Source of the DNA: Kaistella montana
Lineage (GTDB): Bacteria; Bacteroidota; Bacteroidia; Flavobacteriales; Weeksellaceae
Direction: 5' to 3'
NCBI RefSeq assembly: GCF_024436175.1
Contig: NZ_JANFQP010000001.1
Location: 1,240,001-1,304,000, forward strand
DNA length: 64,000 bases
Numbering within the stretch: position 1 is the stretch's first letter; every line of letters begins with the position of its first letter. The notes beneath the pieces are model-generated. The model worked only from the letters and a program-made list of their open reading frames with translations, did not search any database and was not told the origin of the DNA. The translations under genes were made by a program, and so were the position numbers. Below, one piece after another: positions 1 through 8,776 of the stretch.

Positions 1-612
1 ATTCTCTGTTTTGAGTTTTTCCTTGGAATATACAATCAAAAATTCTTTGTCTTCTCCCAAAAATTCTTTGTCTTCCTCGCCGGAAATCATTTTATTTTTT
101 GTTGAGAAATAAATTGCTACCTTCATCGCAATATCCGGATGAAGCCACTTGAAAGCCCATTGAGCAAGCGGATTGGTGAATAATTTCTTCATTCTTTTAT
201 AGCCTTTGTCGCCCGGTCCTAACCCGTCGCCATGAGCCAAAAGAAAATTTTTCCCGTTAATTTCAAAGTATTGTTTTTCGAAAAAAACCGTGCATCCAAT
301 TTCTTCCTCGAAGTAGTTTTTCATCCACAAATCGTGATTTCCCACAAACATGAAAAGTTCAACTCCGGAATCTTTCAATTCAGCCAATTTGCCCAAAACA
401 CGAACATATCCTTTCGGAATTACATGATTCCATTCATGCCAAAAATCGAATAAATCCCCCATCAAAAAGAGCACTTGCGCATCAGATTTTATTTCATCCA
501 ACCAACGGATAAATTTCTCTTCCCGCAATTTGCTTGCTTTTGGTGTTGGTGCGCCAAAATGCTGGTCCGAAGCGAAATATATTTTTTTATTATGTTCTAA
601 TTTTATTTTCAT
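1..612 (-). CDS. lpxH: UDP-2,3-diacylglucosamine diphosphatase LpxH, 3' end outside window
   Basis: Calcineurin-type metallophosphoesterase that removes UMP from UDP-2,3-diacylglucosamine to give lipid X in lipid A synthesis, at the inner membrane. I translated it by hand: it starts at the ATG whose complement is 610-612 and stays open through all 204 codons to the window edge. Metal-binding motifs are visible in order: SDQH (D16, H18), GDLFDFW, GNHD and a later HGDG. The family is about 240-260 residues, so roughly 40-50 C-terminal residues are missing because of the cut, not because of decay. Near the cut the sequence contains a seven-residue in-frame tandem repeat (GEDKEFL twice). The LpxH/LpxI/LpxG alternatives are separated by the SDQHxG and GDLFDFW signature, which fits LpxH. 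Confidence 0.9.
   Translation of the reverse strand, partial: MKIKLEHNKKIYFASDQHFGAPTPKASKLREEKFIRWLDEIKSDAQVLFLMGDLFDFWHEWNHVIPKGYVRVLGKLAELKDSGVELFMFVGNHDLWMKNYFEEEIGCTVFFEKQYFEINGKNFLLAHGDGLGPGDKGYKRMKKLFTNPLAQWAFKWLHPDIAMKVAIYFSTKNKMISGEEDKEFLGEDKEFLIVYSKEKLKTEN
37..78. repeat. 21-bp in-frame tandem duplication inside lpxH
   Basis: Two adjacent 21-bp units, each beginning CAAAAATTCTTTGTCTTC, add seven residues (GEDKEFL) to the C-terminal part of LpxH without shifting the frame. The second copy differs only at its end. Confidence 0.8.
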
Positions 613-671
613 GGATGAATTTCGAAGTGCAGATTTCTTGATTTCTTAATTTTAGTAGAATGACCTAAAAA

Positions 672-1121
672 CTATGAATTATTGTCTTCAGCAAACCATT
701 CTCCGTAAGAATTTTCGGTTTCGTGAAGTTTCAGGTAAGCGAGTTGCACCTCTTTCGGAAGTTTATTTTTAATCTTTTCGGCGATATCATACAACATATT
801 TTCGCATGTCGGCTGGTAATTACATAAAATCACTTTGTGCCCTTTTCCCTCCAAATCTTGTCCTAAATCTTTGTGCGGGGAAGCGCCATTTACCAAAACT
901 GCATGATCCCAAACATCGATAATCTCGGAATTGACGATTTTTTTTATATCGCCAAAATCTACCACCATTCCGTTTTTTGGATCATTTAAATCATTGATAG
1001 GTCTTCCTTTTACCGTAACAAAAAGTTTGTAGGAGTGCCCGTGCATATTTTTGCATTTTCCGTCGTAATTGTACAGAACATGAGCGGTTTCGAAAGTGAA
1101 AATTTTGGTAATACGTATCAT
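672..1121 (-). CDS. queD: 6-carboxytetrahydropterin synthase (QueD/PTPS family)
   Basis: Converts dihydroneopterin triphosphate to 6-carboxy-5,6,7,8-tetrahydropterin, the second step to preQ0 and queuosine. The chosen start gives 149 residues. Zinc ligands of the family are visible: H14 in FETAH and H27/H29 in the C23-KNM-HGH block, where C23 is the catalytic cysteine; a later WDHAV motif also matches. An upstream start would add 11 residues (MRSFNFLYLCK) but would place the -7 box TATCTTTG inside the gene, so the internal ATG is preferred. That box sits four bases before the ATG, implying an almost leaderless transcript. The gene stands alone between lpxH and aceA. A PTPS paralogue of other function is possible but less likely with the CxxxHGH motif. 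Confidence 0.87.
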   Translation of the reverse strand: MIRITKIFTFETAHVLYNYDGKCKNMHGHSYKLFVTVKGRPINDLNDPKNGMVVDFGDIKKIVNSEIIDVWDHAVLVNGASPHKDLGQDLEGKGHKVILCNYQPTCENMLYDIAEKIKNKLPKEVQLAYLKLHETENSYGEWFAEDNNS

Positions 1122-1125
1122 TTTG

Positions 1126-1133
1126 CAAAGATA
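1126..1133 (-). promoter_or_regulatory. -7 promoter box of queD
   Basis: TATCTTTG on the minus strand, matching the Bacteroidota sigma consensus TAnnTTTG, four bases upstream of the queD ATG. A TTG lies 18 bases further upstream as a possible -33 element. Confidence 0.6.
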
Positions 1134-1204
1134 AAGAAAGTTAAAAGATCGCAATGGTATTGAAAAAACTTTATTAAGATAGAATAATTCTCAAATTCAA
1201 AGCT

Positions 1205-1235
1205 AAAAAATCCCTCTGCAAAAAAAGCAGAAGGA
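1205..1235 (-). terminator. Rho-independent terminator after aceA
   Basis: On the minus strand a nine-pair stem (TCCTTCTGC / GCAGAGGGA, one G-U pair) with a seven-T loop is followed by a T run. Confidence 0.75.
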
Positions 1236-1265
1236 CTTTAAAATAACAATTATTAAAGAATATAA

Positions 1266-2552
1266 TTAATGAAACTGTGCCGATTCGGTAGAATCTTTCA
1301 TCGCAACTACAGAAGAATTCCCCGCAGTAATGACGGTTTGTAGTGCATCGAAATAGCCGGTTCCTACAAAACTTTGATGTTTTACCGCGCGGAACCCTTC
1401 TTTTTGCAAAGCAAATTCTCTTTCCTGAAGTTCGGAATAGCCCGCCATTCCTCGTTTTTTATAAGCTAAAGCCAATTCAAACATCGAAGTATTCAAAGCA
1501 TGGAAACCTGCCAAAGTGATGAATTGGAATTTGTAACCCATTTTTGCAAGCTCTTCACGGAACGTTTCCATTTCCTCCACTGAAAGTTTTGCTGCCCAGT
1601 TGAAAGACGGCGAACAATTGTAAGCAAGCATTTTTCCAGGAAATTTCGCATGGATTCCTTCCGCAAATTTTCTGGCATAATCCAAATCCGGATTTGAAGT
1701 TTCCATCCAAATCAAATCCGCGTAAGGCGCGTACGACAAACCTCTGTCGATGCCCTGTTCTACTCCATTTTTCACTTCAAAAAAGCCTTCAGTTGTACGA
1801 GTTCCTGTAACAAATTTTTTGTCTCTATCGTCGATATCCGAAGTCAACAAATCCGCAGCATCAGCATCGGTCCTTGCCACCAAAAGTGTCGGAACGCCAC
1901 AAACATCGGCTGCCAAACGAGCTGCAATCAATTTATTTACAGCTTCTTGCGTAGGAACCAAAACTTTCCCACCGAGATGTCCGCATTTTTTGGCAGATGA
2001 TAATTGATCTTCAAAATGAACACCCGCCGCTCCGGCTTCAATCATTTGTTTCATCAGTTCAAAAGCATTCAAATTTCCTCCGAAACCAGCTTCTGCATCG
2101 GCAACAATCGGAACCAGATAATTTTTTCTGTTCACTTCATCCACTTCATTTACCGATTGAATTTGATCTGCTCTCAACAACGCATTATTGATTCTTTTCA
2201 CTACACTCGGAACCGAATTCGCTGGATAAAGACTTTGATCAGGATACATTTCCCCGCTCAAATTGGCATCTGCAGCCACTTGCCAACCGGAAAGATAAAT
2301 CGCTTCTAAACCTGCATCAACTTCTTGAACCGCCTGATTTCCGGTAAGTGCACCCAAAGCCGCCACAAAATCTTGGCTGTTGAGTTTTTCCCATAATTTT
2401 TCAGACATGAGTCTCGCAACCGTATAATCGAGTTGATAAGAACCTCTTAATTTTAGCACTTCTTCTGCAGAATAAGGTCTTTTAATCCCGTTCCATCTTG
2501 GGTTTTCTAACCAATCTTTTTCCATTTTCTGGATTTGTTCGTGATTTTTCAT
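1266..2552 (-). CDS. aceA: Isocitrate lyase
   Basis: Cleaves isocitrate to glyoxylate and succinate, the first step of the glyoxylate shunt, in the cytoplasm. The 428-residue length matches bacterial enzymes. The catalytic signature KKCGH is present with the active-site cysteine at residue 190, and the upstream metal-binding segment ADAEAGFGG (about 151-159) is intact. It lies 48 bases downstream of aceB on the same strand and is followed by a terminator, so the two form an aceB-aceA operon. Control probably comes from the divergent ScfR-type regulator at 4.3 kb. The pathway lets the cell grow on acetate or fatty acids. Confidence 0.97.
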   Translation of the reverse strand: MKNHEQIQKMEKDWLENPRWNGIKRPYSAEEVLKLRGSYQLDYTVARLMSEKLWEKLNSQDFVAALGALTGNQAVQEVDAGLEAIYLSGWQVAADANLSGEMYPDQSLYPANSVPSVVKRINNALLRADQIQSVNEVDEVNRKNYLVPIVADAEAGFGGNLNAFELMKQMIEAGAAGVHFEDQLSSAKKCGHLGGKVLVPTQEAVNKLIAARLAADVCGVPTLLVARTDADAADLLTSDIDDRDKKFVTGTRTTEGFFEVKNGVEQGIDRGLSYAPYADLIWMETSNPDLDYARKFAEGIHAKFPGKMLAYNCSPSFNWAAKLSVEEMETFREELAKMGYKFQFITLAGFHALNTSMFELALAYKKRGMAGYSELQEREFALQKEGFRAVKHQSFVGTGYFDALQTVITAGNSSVVAMKDSTESAQFH

Positions 2553-2600
2553 AATATTTTGGATTTGATTTTTTAATTAAATTTTACTTTTTGAATTCTT

Positions 2601-4178
2601 TTATAAATATTGATAAGCTTCCAAGGTTAAAAACTCCACAAAATGGTCGTTTAAAACAATTCCGTCAAAAATTTCGGTAGCGAGTTCAAACTTTCCGGAA
2701 GCAAACCGCTCTTCACCGACATATTCTTTAATTTTTTGAAGTTCTTCGGTTTGCCATTCGAGGATCATTTCCGGAAGCAATATTCTTCCATCGTCTAATT
2801 TTGCTTCATTTTTCAGCCATTGCCAAATTTGTGTTCTCGAAATTTCGGCTGTTGCGGCATCTTCCATCAAGTTATAAAGTGCGGCGGCTCCAACGCCCAT
2901 CAACCAAGATTCGATGTAAAGAATTCCGACATTGATATTTTTTTGAACTCCCTTTTCGGTGATTGTGCCTTTTGGAATTTCCAATAAATCCGCTTCCGAA
3001 ATCTGATATTCTTCAAATTTCTTGTCAATTTGATTCGGCGAAGGCATGAATTCATCAAAAATATCTTTCGCCACTTTCACCAAACCGGGATGCGCCACCC
3101 AAGTTCCGTCGTGCCCGTTTTTCACTTCTCTTTCTTTGTCGGCACGCACTTTTGCAAAAGCAATCTCGTTTTCCGATTCGTTATTTTTTACTGGAATTTG
3201 AGCTGCCATTCCGCCCATCGCGTGCACATTTCTTTGATGACAAACTTTAATCACCAACTTCGAATAAGCGCTCATGAAAGGCGAAGTCATCGTCACCTGA
3301 TCGCGATCGGGAACCAAAAACTCCGGAAGATTTCTGAATTTTTTGATGTAAGAAAAAATATAATCCCATCTTCCGCAATTCAATCCGGAACTGTGCTCTT
3401 TCAATTCAAATAAAATTTCGTGCATTTGAAAAGCCGCTGTAATCGTCTCAATCAAAACCGTTGCTTTGATCGTTCCTCGCGAAATTTTCAGGTAATCTTG
3501 AGAAAAATTAAACACTTCATTCCACCATTTTGCTTCTTTGTAATGCTCCAATTTTGGAAGATAAAAATAAGGCCCACTTCCGTTTTCGATCAATTTTTGC
3601 GCATTTCGAAAGAAGAAAATTCCGAAATCGATTAAAGAACCTGAAGCTTTTTTACCATTAATTTCAATGTTTTTTTCTTCCAAATGAAGCCCTCTCGGAC
3701 GAACCAAAAGTGTCGCTAATTCTTGATTAAGTGTGTATTGTTTACCATTTTCATTTTCAAAACTGATGGTTTTGTTCACCGCTTCGGAAAGGTTGATTTG
3801 TCCTTCCATACAATTTTCCCAAGTTGGCGAATTGCTGTCTTCAAAATCGGCCATAAAAGCAGAAGCACCGGAATTAAGAGCATTAATAATCATTTTTCGC
3901 TCAACCGGACCGGTAATTTCCACACGACGATCCAACAAATCTTTCGGAAGCGGATTGCAAACCCAATTTCCGGATCTTATGTCTTCAGTTTCAGGAAGAA
4001 AATTGGGCAATTGATGATGATCAAATTCAATTTGACGCATCTTTCGGGCAATTAAAAGACGGTCTCTTTCTTCCTCGAAAACACTATGAAGTTCGGTTAA
4101 GAAATCAACAAGTTCCGGTGTAAAAATTTCGTCGTACTGCTCTTTTGCATGAATTCTAAATTGGGTGGCTGTTTCCAT
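2601..4178 (-). CDS. aceB: Malate synthase A
   Basis: Condenses glyoxylate with acetyl-CoA to malate, the second step of the glyoxylate shunt. Length 525 residues, typical of the short isoform A. Conserved blocks seen: FMADFEDSNSPTW near residue 110, VRPRGLHLEE near 160 with the catalytic Arg, and EDAATAEISRTQIWQW toward the C terminus containing the catalytic Asp. It is the first gene of the aceB-aceA operon. Its promoter region contains a TAAGTTTG -7 box at 4207-4214 and, at the place expected for the -33 element, a perfect palindrome that I interpret as the operator of the divergent regulator. Confidence 0.97.
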   Translation of the reverse strand: METATQFRIHAKEQYDEIFTPELVDFLTELHSVFEEERDRLLIARKMRQIEFDHHQLPNFLPETEDIRSGNWVCNPLPKDLLDRRVEITGPVERKMIINALNSGASAFMADFEDSNSPTWENCMEGQINLSEAVNKTISFENENGKQYTLNQELATLLVRPRGLHLEEKNIEINGKKASGSLIDFGIFFFRNAQKLIENGSGPYFYLPKLEHYKEAKWWNEVFNFSQDYLKISRGTIKATVLIETITAAFQMHEILFELKEHSSGLNCGRWDYIFSYIKKFRNLPEFLVPDRDQVTMTSPFMSAYSKLVIKVCHQRNVHAMGGMAAQIPVKNNESENEIAFAKVRADKEREVKNGHDGTWVAHPGLVKVAKDIFDEFMPSPNQIDKKFEEYQISEADLLEIPKGTITEKGVQKNINVGILYIESWLMGVGAAALYNLMEDAATAEISRTQIWQWLKNEAKLDDGRILLPEMILEWQTEELQKIKEYVGEERFASGKFELATEIFDGIVLNDHFVEFLTLEAYQYL

Positions 4179-4206
4179 AATGAAATATTTATCGGGATTG
4201 GTTGTA

Positions 4207-4214
4207 CAAACTTA
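4207..4214 (-). promoter_or_regulatory. Probable -7 box of the aceB-aceA operon
   Basis: TAAGTTTG on the minus strand, a match to TAnnTTTG, about 30 bases upstream of the aceB start codon. The -33 position falls inside the palindrome at 4231-4246. Confidence 0.5.
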
Positions 4215-4230
4215 TACAAAATATTTTAAT

Positions 4231-4246
4231 TAGCGAACGTTCGCTA
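4231..4246. promoter_or_regulatory. Perfect 16-bp palindrome, likely operator of the acetate/glyoxylate regulator
   Basis: TAGCGAACGTTCGCTA reads the same on both strands. It lies between aceB and the divergent XRE-type regulator. A related half site, TTTGCGAACAAA at 4256-4267, follows and overlaps the region upstream of the regulator's own -7 box (TAACTTTG, 4283-4290). RamB of actinobacteria, in the same family, binds TTTGC-type sites near its glyoxylate genes; the equation of the two is inference. Confidence 0.6.
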
Positions 4247-4282
4247 GAAAATAAATTTGCGAACAAATAATATTTTTTTTAT

Positions 4283-4290
4283 TAACTTTG
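4283..4290 (+). promoter_or_regulatory. -7 promoter box of the ScfR/RamB-like regulator
   Basis: TAACTTTG, matching TAnnTTTG, about 65 bases upstream of the likely ATG at 4354 and divergent from the aceB promoter. Confidence 0.5.
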
Positions 4291-4353
4291 TATCAATCGG
4301 ATTTTCAAGTAAATCTTTAGAAAGATTATAAATTGTATTCAATAGAAAAAAAA

Positions 4354-5823
4354 ATGACAAACGACGGCAATTTTATCAAAACAGTTTTCGGCCTGAAACT
4401 CAAGCAGCAGCGGCAAAAAAAAAATTGGTCGCTACAAGATTTGGCCAATGAAACCGGCATGTCGAAATCTTATTTGAACGAGATCGAAAACGGAAAAAAA
4501 TTCCCGAAACACGATAAAATCATTCACATTTCCGAAAAATTAGGTTGCAGTTACGACGATTTGGTGTCCACAAAACTTGATAAAAGCCTCGCCCCATTCA
4601 CCGAAATTTTGCAATCGGATTTTTTTAAGGAAATTCCGCTCGAACTTTTTGGAATTAACAAGAGCAACCTCATCAGCATCATCAGTGATGCGCCGAAAAA
4701 AGTGACCGCTTTTATCAACACGTTGATCGAAATTTCGCAGAATTACAATTTAGGAAAAGAACGATTTTATTTTGCTGTTTTGCGAAGTTTTCAGGAACTT
4801 TATGACAATTACTTCCCGGAAATTGAGGAAAAAGCACAAAGTTATTTTATTGAAAATCAACTAAATGCAAAACCGAAAGCTGAAGATTTTGAACAACTTT
4901 TAATTCAATCTTTTGGTTACGAAATCAGAACGATGAATTTTGAAAATTTCGGAGCTTCCGGGAAATTGCGGTCGCTTTTTATTCCAGAAAAAAAACTTCT
5001 TTTACTGAACGAAATGCTCAGCGAAGACCAACGAACCTTCATTTTTGCTAAGGAAATTGGTTTTAATGTTTTAAATCTTAATCCGCGTCCGAATACTTAT
5101 TCTTGGTTGGATTTTACCAGCTTTGAAAGTTTGTTAAATAATTTTCATGCGGCCTATTTTGCCGGATGTTTATTGATTCCAAAAGATGCTGTAACTGAAA
5201 AATTGAACGATTTTTTTCAATCGAAAGAATGGGAACCCGAAGTTTTCGATCAATTAATTCAAGAATTTACCAACTCACCGGAAACTTTTTATTATCGATT
5301 AACGAACATTCTTCCGCCGGAATTAGGGATTAAAGATCTCTTTTATCTTTGTTTTACCAAAAAGAAAAATTCAGATAAAATACAGATTTTTAAAGAGTTA
5401 CACCTCAATCAACAACAAGCTCCACACGCCAACGCTACCAACGAACATTATTGTCGAAGATGGATTGCTGTGAAAAATTTAGTAAGTTTAAAGGAAAATG
5501 AAAAACTTACCGATGCGCAAATTTCGCATTACAAAGACAGTGGACTTTCATATTTGGTGATTTCAACTTCGCAGAAAAACCCTTTTTCTGACGGCACAAA
5601 CCGCAGTTATTGTTTGGGAATTTTACTCAACACCAATTCTTTAAAGAAAATAAAATTTGCCAAAAGCGACCGAATAAAAACCATCAACGTCGGTGTAACC
5701 TGCGAAACCTGCAGCATTTCCGATTGCGAAGTACGACAAGCGCCACCAATCCGTTTGGAGAAAGAACTTTTCAACGAAGAAATGAAAAAATCCATTGAAA
5801 AAATCAGGAAAAATTTGTTGTAA
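4354..5823 (+). CDS. XRE-family regulator of the short-chain fatty acyl (ScfR/RamB) type
   Basis: Predicted DNA-binding regulator of acetate or short-chain fatty acid metabolism. An N-terminal XRE helix-turn-helix (LKQQRQKKNWSLQDLANETG, then MSKSYLNEIENGKK) occupies roughly residues 12-70. The middle resembles the IrrE/ImmA peptidase fold, but the place where HExxH would be reads AKEIGF, so it is not expected to be a metalloprotease. The C-terminal domain ends with a cysteine cluster CETCSISDC, as in DUF2083-containing ScfR proteins. I chose the ATG at 4354 (MTNDGN); an in-frame TTG-type start at 4333 adds seven residues. Divergent placement next to aceB-aceA, with a palindrome between, strongly suggests it controls the glyoxylate shunt. 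The effector, possibly an acyl-CoA, is unknown. Confidence 0.82.
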   Translation: MTNDGNFIKTVFGLKLKQQRQKKNWSLQDLANETGMSKSYLNEIENGKKFPKHDKIIHISEKLGCSYDDLVSTKLDKSLAPFTEILQSDFFKEIPLELFGINKSNLISIISDAPKKVTAFINTLIEISQNYNLGKERFYFAVLRSFQELYDNYFPEIEEKAQSYFIENQLNAKPKAEDFEQLLIQSFGYEIRTMNFENFGASGKLRSLFIPEKKLLLLNEMLSEDQRTFIFAKEIGFNVLNLNPRPNTYSWLDFTSFESLLNNFHAAYFAGCLLIPKDAVTEKLNDFFQSKEWEPEVFDQLIQEFTNSPETFYYRLTNILPPELGIKDLFYLCFTKKKNSDKIQIFKELHLNQQQAPHANATNEHYCRRWIAVKNLVSLKENEKLTDAQISHYKDSGLSYLVISTSQKNPFSDGTNRSYCLGILLNTNSLKKIKFAKSDRIKTINVGVTCETCSISDCEVRQAPPIRLEKELFNEEMKKSIEKIRKNLL

Positions 5824-5862
5824 ATCGAATGGTTTAATTTTGTAATTTTAGAACATAAATGA

Positions 5863-6522
5863 TTGTATTTGAATCCTCTGCAACTTCTTTTCCCGAATCG
5901 ATGTCTCGAGTGTAACCGAATAATATCTTCGGAAGAAGTGGTTTGCGGATTGTGTTATGACCAAATTCATTTTACACACAATCATTTATCGGAAAATAAT
6001 TTACTTAAAGAAAAATGTTCATTACTTTTCCCAGTAGAGAATGCGGTGGCTTTGCTACAATTTGAAAAAGAAAATCTCAGCAGAAAAATCGTACATCAAC
6101 TCAAATATGGAAATCGGGAAAAAATCGGGAAAATTTTAGCCAATTGGACTTTAGAAAAAACCGATGTAAAAAACTTAATTTTCGATGTTTTGGTCACCGT
6201 TCCACTACATCCAAAAAAGTTGAGAAAGCGAGGCTACAACCAGCTTCATCTCTACGCCGAAACTCTTTCTAAAGAATTAAGAATCCCTTTTGACCACACT
6301 TTAATTCGACGAAATTTTCACAAAAAAGCGCAGGCGAAAAGGAGCCGAAAAGAACGTGAAGCAACGCAAAATCTTTTCAGCATCACGAAAGAAATTTCCG
6401 GGAAACATATTTTATTGATTGATGATGTTTTCACGACTGGAAACACGATAAGTTCGATAGCGTGGGAAATCCTAAAATATCCTAATAACACTGTTTCTGT
6501 TTTAATGATCGCGACAGATTAA
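5863..6522 (+). CDS. ComF-family phosphoribosyltransferase-like protein
   Basis: Member of the ComF family, linked to natural transformation in other bacteria. N-terminal zinc-finger cysteines C14, C17, C28 and C31 (CLEC...CGLC) are followed by a phosphoribosyltransferase fold with the PRPP loop LLIDDVFTTGNT near residue 185. The basic segment KKLRKRGYNQ is also typical. Length 219 residues. No ATG fits the reading frame upstream of the first cysteines; TTG at 5863 (or a second TTG at 5869) is the likely start. A -7-like box (TAATTTTA) is just upstream at about 5843. It lies 39 bases after the ScfR-type regulator and converges on upp. Whether this organism is naturally competent cannot be judged from one gene. 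Confidence 0.82.
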   Translation: MYLNPLQLLFPNRCLECNRIISSEEVVCGLCYDQIHFTHNHLSENNLLKEKCSLLFPVENAVALLQFEKENLSRKIVHQLKYGNREKIGKILANWTLEKTDVKNLIFDVLVTVPLHPKKLRKRGYNQLHLYAETLSKELRIPFDHTLIRRNFHKKAQAKRSRKEREATQNLFSITKEISGKHILLIDDVFTTGNTISSIAWEILKYPNNTVSVLMIATD

Positions 6523-6531
6523 ACGAAAAAA

Positions 6532-6560
6532 AAATCCTTCACTGAAGAAAGGAAGGATTT
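6532..6560. terminator. Bidirectional terminator between comF-like gene and upp
   Basis: Inverted repeat AAATCCTTC / GAAGGATTT with an 11-base loop, flanked by A and T runs, between two convergent genes. Confidence 0.75.
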
Positions 6561-6580
6561 AAATTTTATGTTGAAGCCGT

Positions 6581-7231
6581 TTATCTTTGAAGTTTTTCGC
6601 CATAAGACAAATCCCCTGCATCTCCCAAACCAGGAGTAATATAACCTTTGGAGGTAAGTTTTTCATCAATAACCCCTACCCAAATTTTAGCGTTGGGATA
6701 TTCTTTTTGAATTGTTTCAACACCTTGCCTAGAAGCAATTGCCGCCACAATATGAAGTTGTGTAGGTTTACCATGATTCAACAAATCTTTGATGGCTTCT
6801 ATTAAACTCGCGCCGGTTGCTAACATCGGATCTGCAACGATTAAAGGTCTTCCATCGATATTTGGACATGTCAAATAATCTTGTTTTATAGAAAAATAAT
6901 CATTGGCATCGTGTTTTCGGTAAGCTGCAACGAAACCACAATCTGCTTTGTCAAGATAATTTAAAATCCCCTGAAACAAAGGAACACCCGCTCTTAAAAT
7001 CGTTGTAATTACCGGCTGAACTGCGATTTCTTTCACTTTAAGTTTGTCTAAAGGCGTGGTAACTTCTATTTCTTTCTGTTCTAAACCTTTACTAATTTCA
7101 AATGCGGCAATTTCGCCAATTCGCTCCATATTTCTACGGAATTTCATGCGGTCGTTTTGCACTTCTACATTTCGTAATTCATTAATCCAGGTATTAACAA
7201 GCGAGAATTGATCGGATAAAACAGTAATCAT
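6581..7231 (-). CDS. upp: Uracil phosphoribosyltransferase
   Basis: Salvages uracil to UMP using PRPP, in the cytoplasm. Length 216 residues. The PRPP-binding loop reads IVADPMLATGASLIEAI near residues 130-146, and the uracil-binding C-terminal GDAGDL segment is present as in other Upp proteins. ITTILRAGVPLF is also a family motif. It is a single gene, converging on the comF-like gene, with its own start at the ATG complement 7229-7231. Confidence 0.95.
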   Translation of the reverse strand: MITVLSDQFSLVNTWINELRNVEVQNDRMKFRRNMERIGEIAAFEISKGLEQKEIEVTTPLDKLKVKEIAVQPVITTILRAGVPLFQGILNYLDKADCGFVAAYRKHDANDYFSIKQDYLTCPNIDGRPLIVADPMLATGASLIEAIKDLLNHGKPTQLHIVAAIASRQGVETIQKEYPNAKIWVGVIDEKLTSKGYITPGLGDAGDLSYGEKLQR

Positions 7232-7281
7232 AGATATTAATTATGTGGGTAAAGTTCGGGAAAAATTCAATTAATAAAAAA

Positions 7282-7305
7282 CCTTTCAGAAAAAATTCTG
7301 AAAGG
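7282..7305 (-). terminator. Rho-independent terminator after der
   Basis: CCTTTCAG / CTGAAAGG inverted repeat with an AT loop; on the minus strand it is followed by a T run, directly after the der stop codon. Confidence 0.75.
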
Positions 7306-7315
7306 CTTAAAGTTT

Positions 7316-8626
7316 TTATTTTTGACGGAAATAAATTTCGATTGGAACTCCGGTAAAACCAAAATGTTTTCTCAATTGGTTTTCGGTGAATCTTTTGTAA
7401 GCTTCCTTCACATATTGCGGAAGATTACAGAAAAATACAAACTGCGGACTCGGCGTTGGAAGTTGTACGCAATATTTGATTTTCACGTATTTTCCTTTGA
7501 TAGCTGGCGGTGGCGTTTGTTCGAAAACCGGTAACATTACCTCATTTAATTTTGAAGTTTTAATTTTTTTAGCTCGATTTTCATACACTTCCATCGCTAC
7601 TTCTACCGCTTTCAAGATTCTTTGTTTGGTTAAAGCTGAAATAAACAAGATTGGAATATCAGTAAATTGACCAATTCTTTCTTTAATTTGATTCTCGAAA
7701 TCGCGGGTTGAATTGGTACTTTTATCTTCCACAAGATCCCATTTATTCACCAAAATCACGATTCCTTTTCTGTTTTTCTGAGCTAATCCGAAGATATTCA
7801 TATCCTGAGATTCCCAACCTAAAGTTGCATCCACCATGATAATTACCACATCGGAATATTCGATAGAACGGATGGATCTCATCACAGAATAAAACTCCAA
7901 ATCCTCTTTCACTTTAGCTTTACGACGCATTCCAGCGGTATCGACCAAGACAAATTCATGTCCGAATTTGTTGTATAAGGTCTGAATTGAATCTCTCGTT
8001 GTTCCTGCAATATCGGTTACAATATTTCGTTCAACATCGAGCAAAGCATTGGTCAAGGTAGATTTTCCAACATTTGGTCTTCCTGCGATGGTAATTTTTG
8101 GCAAACCTTCGAAAGGATCTTTATATTCGGTTGTTGGAAATTCTTTTACGATATCATCGAGCAATTCACCGGTTCCGGAGCCTGTAGCTGAAGATAAAGT
8201 GTAATATTTTTCGATTCCTAGTTGATAAAATTCGGTTGCAGCCAATTCTTCGGTTGCAGAATCTACTTTATTTACGGTAATATAAATCGGTTTGTTGGAT
8301 CGGCGAAGCATTTCATAAATCTCCTGATCGGTATCAGTCAAACCTTCTTCCACATTCAGCATGAAGATGATTGAAGTTGCTTCATCTACCGCCAATTCAA
8401 CTTGTTTGATGATTTCTTCTTGGAAAACATCTTCTGTATTTACTTCATAACCACCGGTATCAATCACGGTAAATTCCACACCATTCCAGTCAGATTTTCC
8501 GTAATGACGGTCTCTTGTAACCCCGGAAGTAGAATCTACGATCGCTTCTCTTCTCTCTAAAAAACGGTTAAACAGGGTTGATTTTCCTACGTTGGGACGC
8601 CCAACAATTGCAACAATATTGCTCAT
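7316..8626 (-). CDS. der: Ribosome biogenesis GTPase Der (EngA)
   Basis: Essential double GTPase for 50S subunit maturation. Two complete G domains are seen: first P-loop GRPNVGKST near residues 8-16 with DTGG and NKVD motifs, second P-loop GRPNVGKST near 182-190 with DTAG and NKWD motifs. The C-terminal KH-like domain follows (about 350-436). Length 436 residues, usual for the family. It follows murA on the same strand but a terminator stands between them, so it probably has its own transcript. Confidence 0.97.
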   Translation of the reverse strand: MSNIVAIVGRPNVGKSTLFNRFLERREAIVDSTSGVTRDRHYGKSDWNGVEFTVIDTGGYEVNTEDVFQEEIIKQVELAVDEATSIIFMLNVEEGLTDTDQEIYEMLRRSNKPIYITVNKVDSATEELAATEFYQLGIEKYYTLSSATGSGTGELLDDIVKEFPTTEYKDPFEGLPKITIAGRPNVGKSTLTNALLDVERNIVTDIAGTTRDSIQTLYNKFGHEFVLVDTAGMRRKAKVKEDLEFYSVMRSIRSIEYSDVVIIMVDATLGWESQDMNIFGLAQKNRKGIVILVNKWDLVEDKSTNSTRDFENQIKERIGQFTDIPILFISALTKQRILKAVEVAMEVYENRAKKIKTSKLNEVMLPVFEQTPPPAIKGKYVKIKYCVQLPTPSPQFVFFCNLPQYVKEAYKRFTENQLRKHFGFTGVPIEIYFRQK

Positions 8627-8721
8627 TAAATTTTGTTTAATAAATGAATTATTAATGGGTTACTTCAACTTTTGAAGCCCAAAAATTTTTGCAAAGATAG
8701 GTTTTAAAATTTAGAAATAAA

Positions 8722-8744
8722 AAATCCGCAAAAAAAGCGGATTT
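8722..8744 (-). terminator. Rho-independent terminator after murA
   Basis: AAATCCGC / GCGGATTT around a seven-A loop, with T-rich sequence following on the minus strand, between murA and der. Confidence 0.75.
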
Positions 8745-8776
8745 ATTTTATTTAAAATTGAATTGGATTCATGTTT

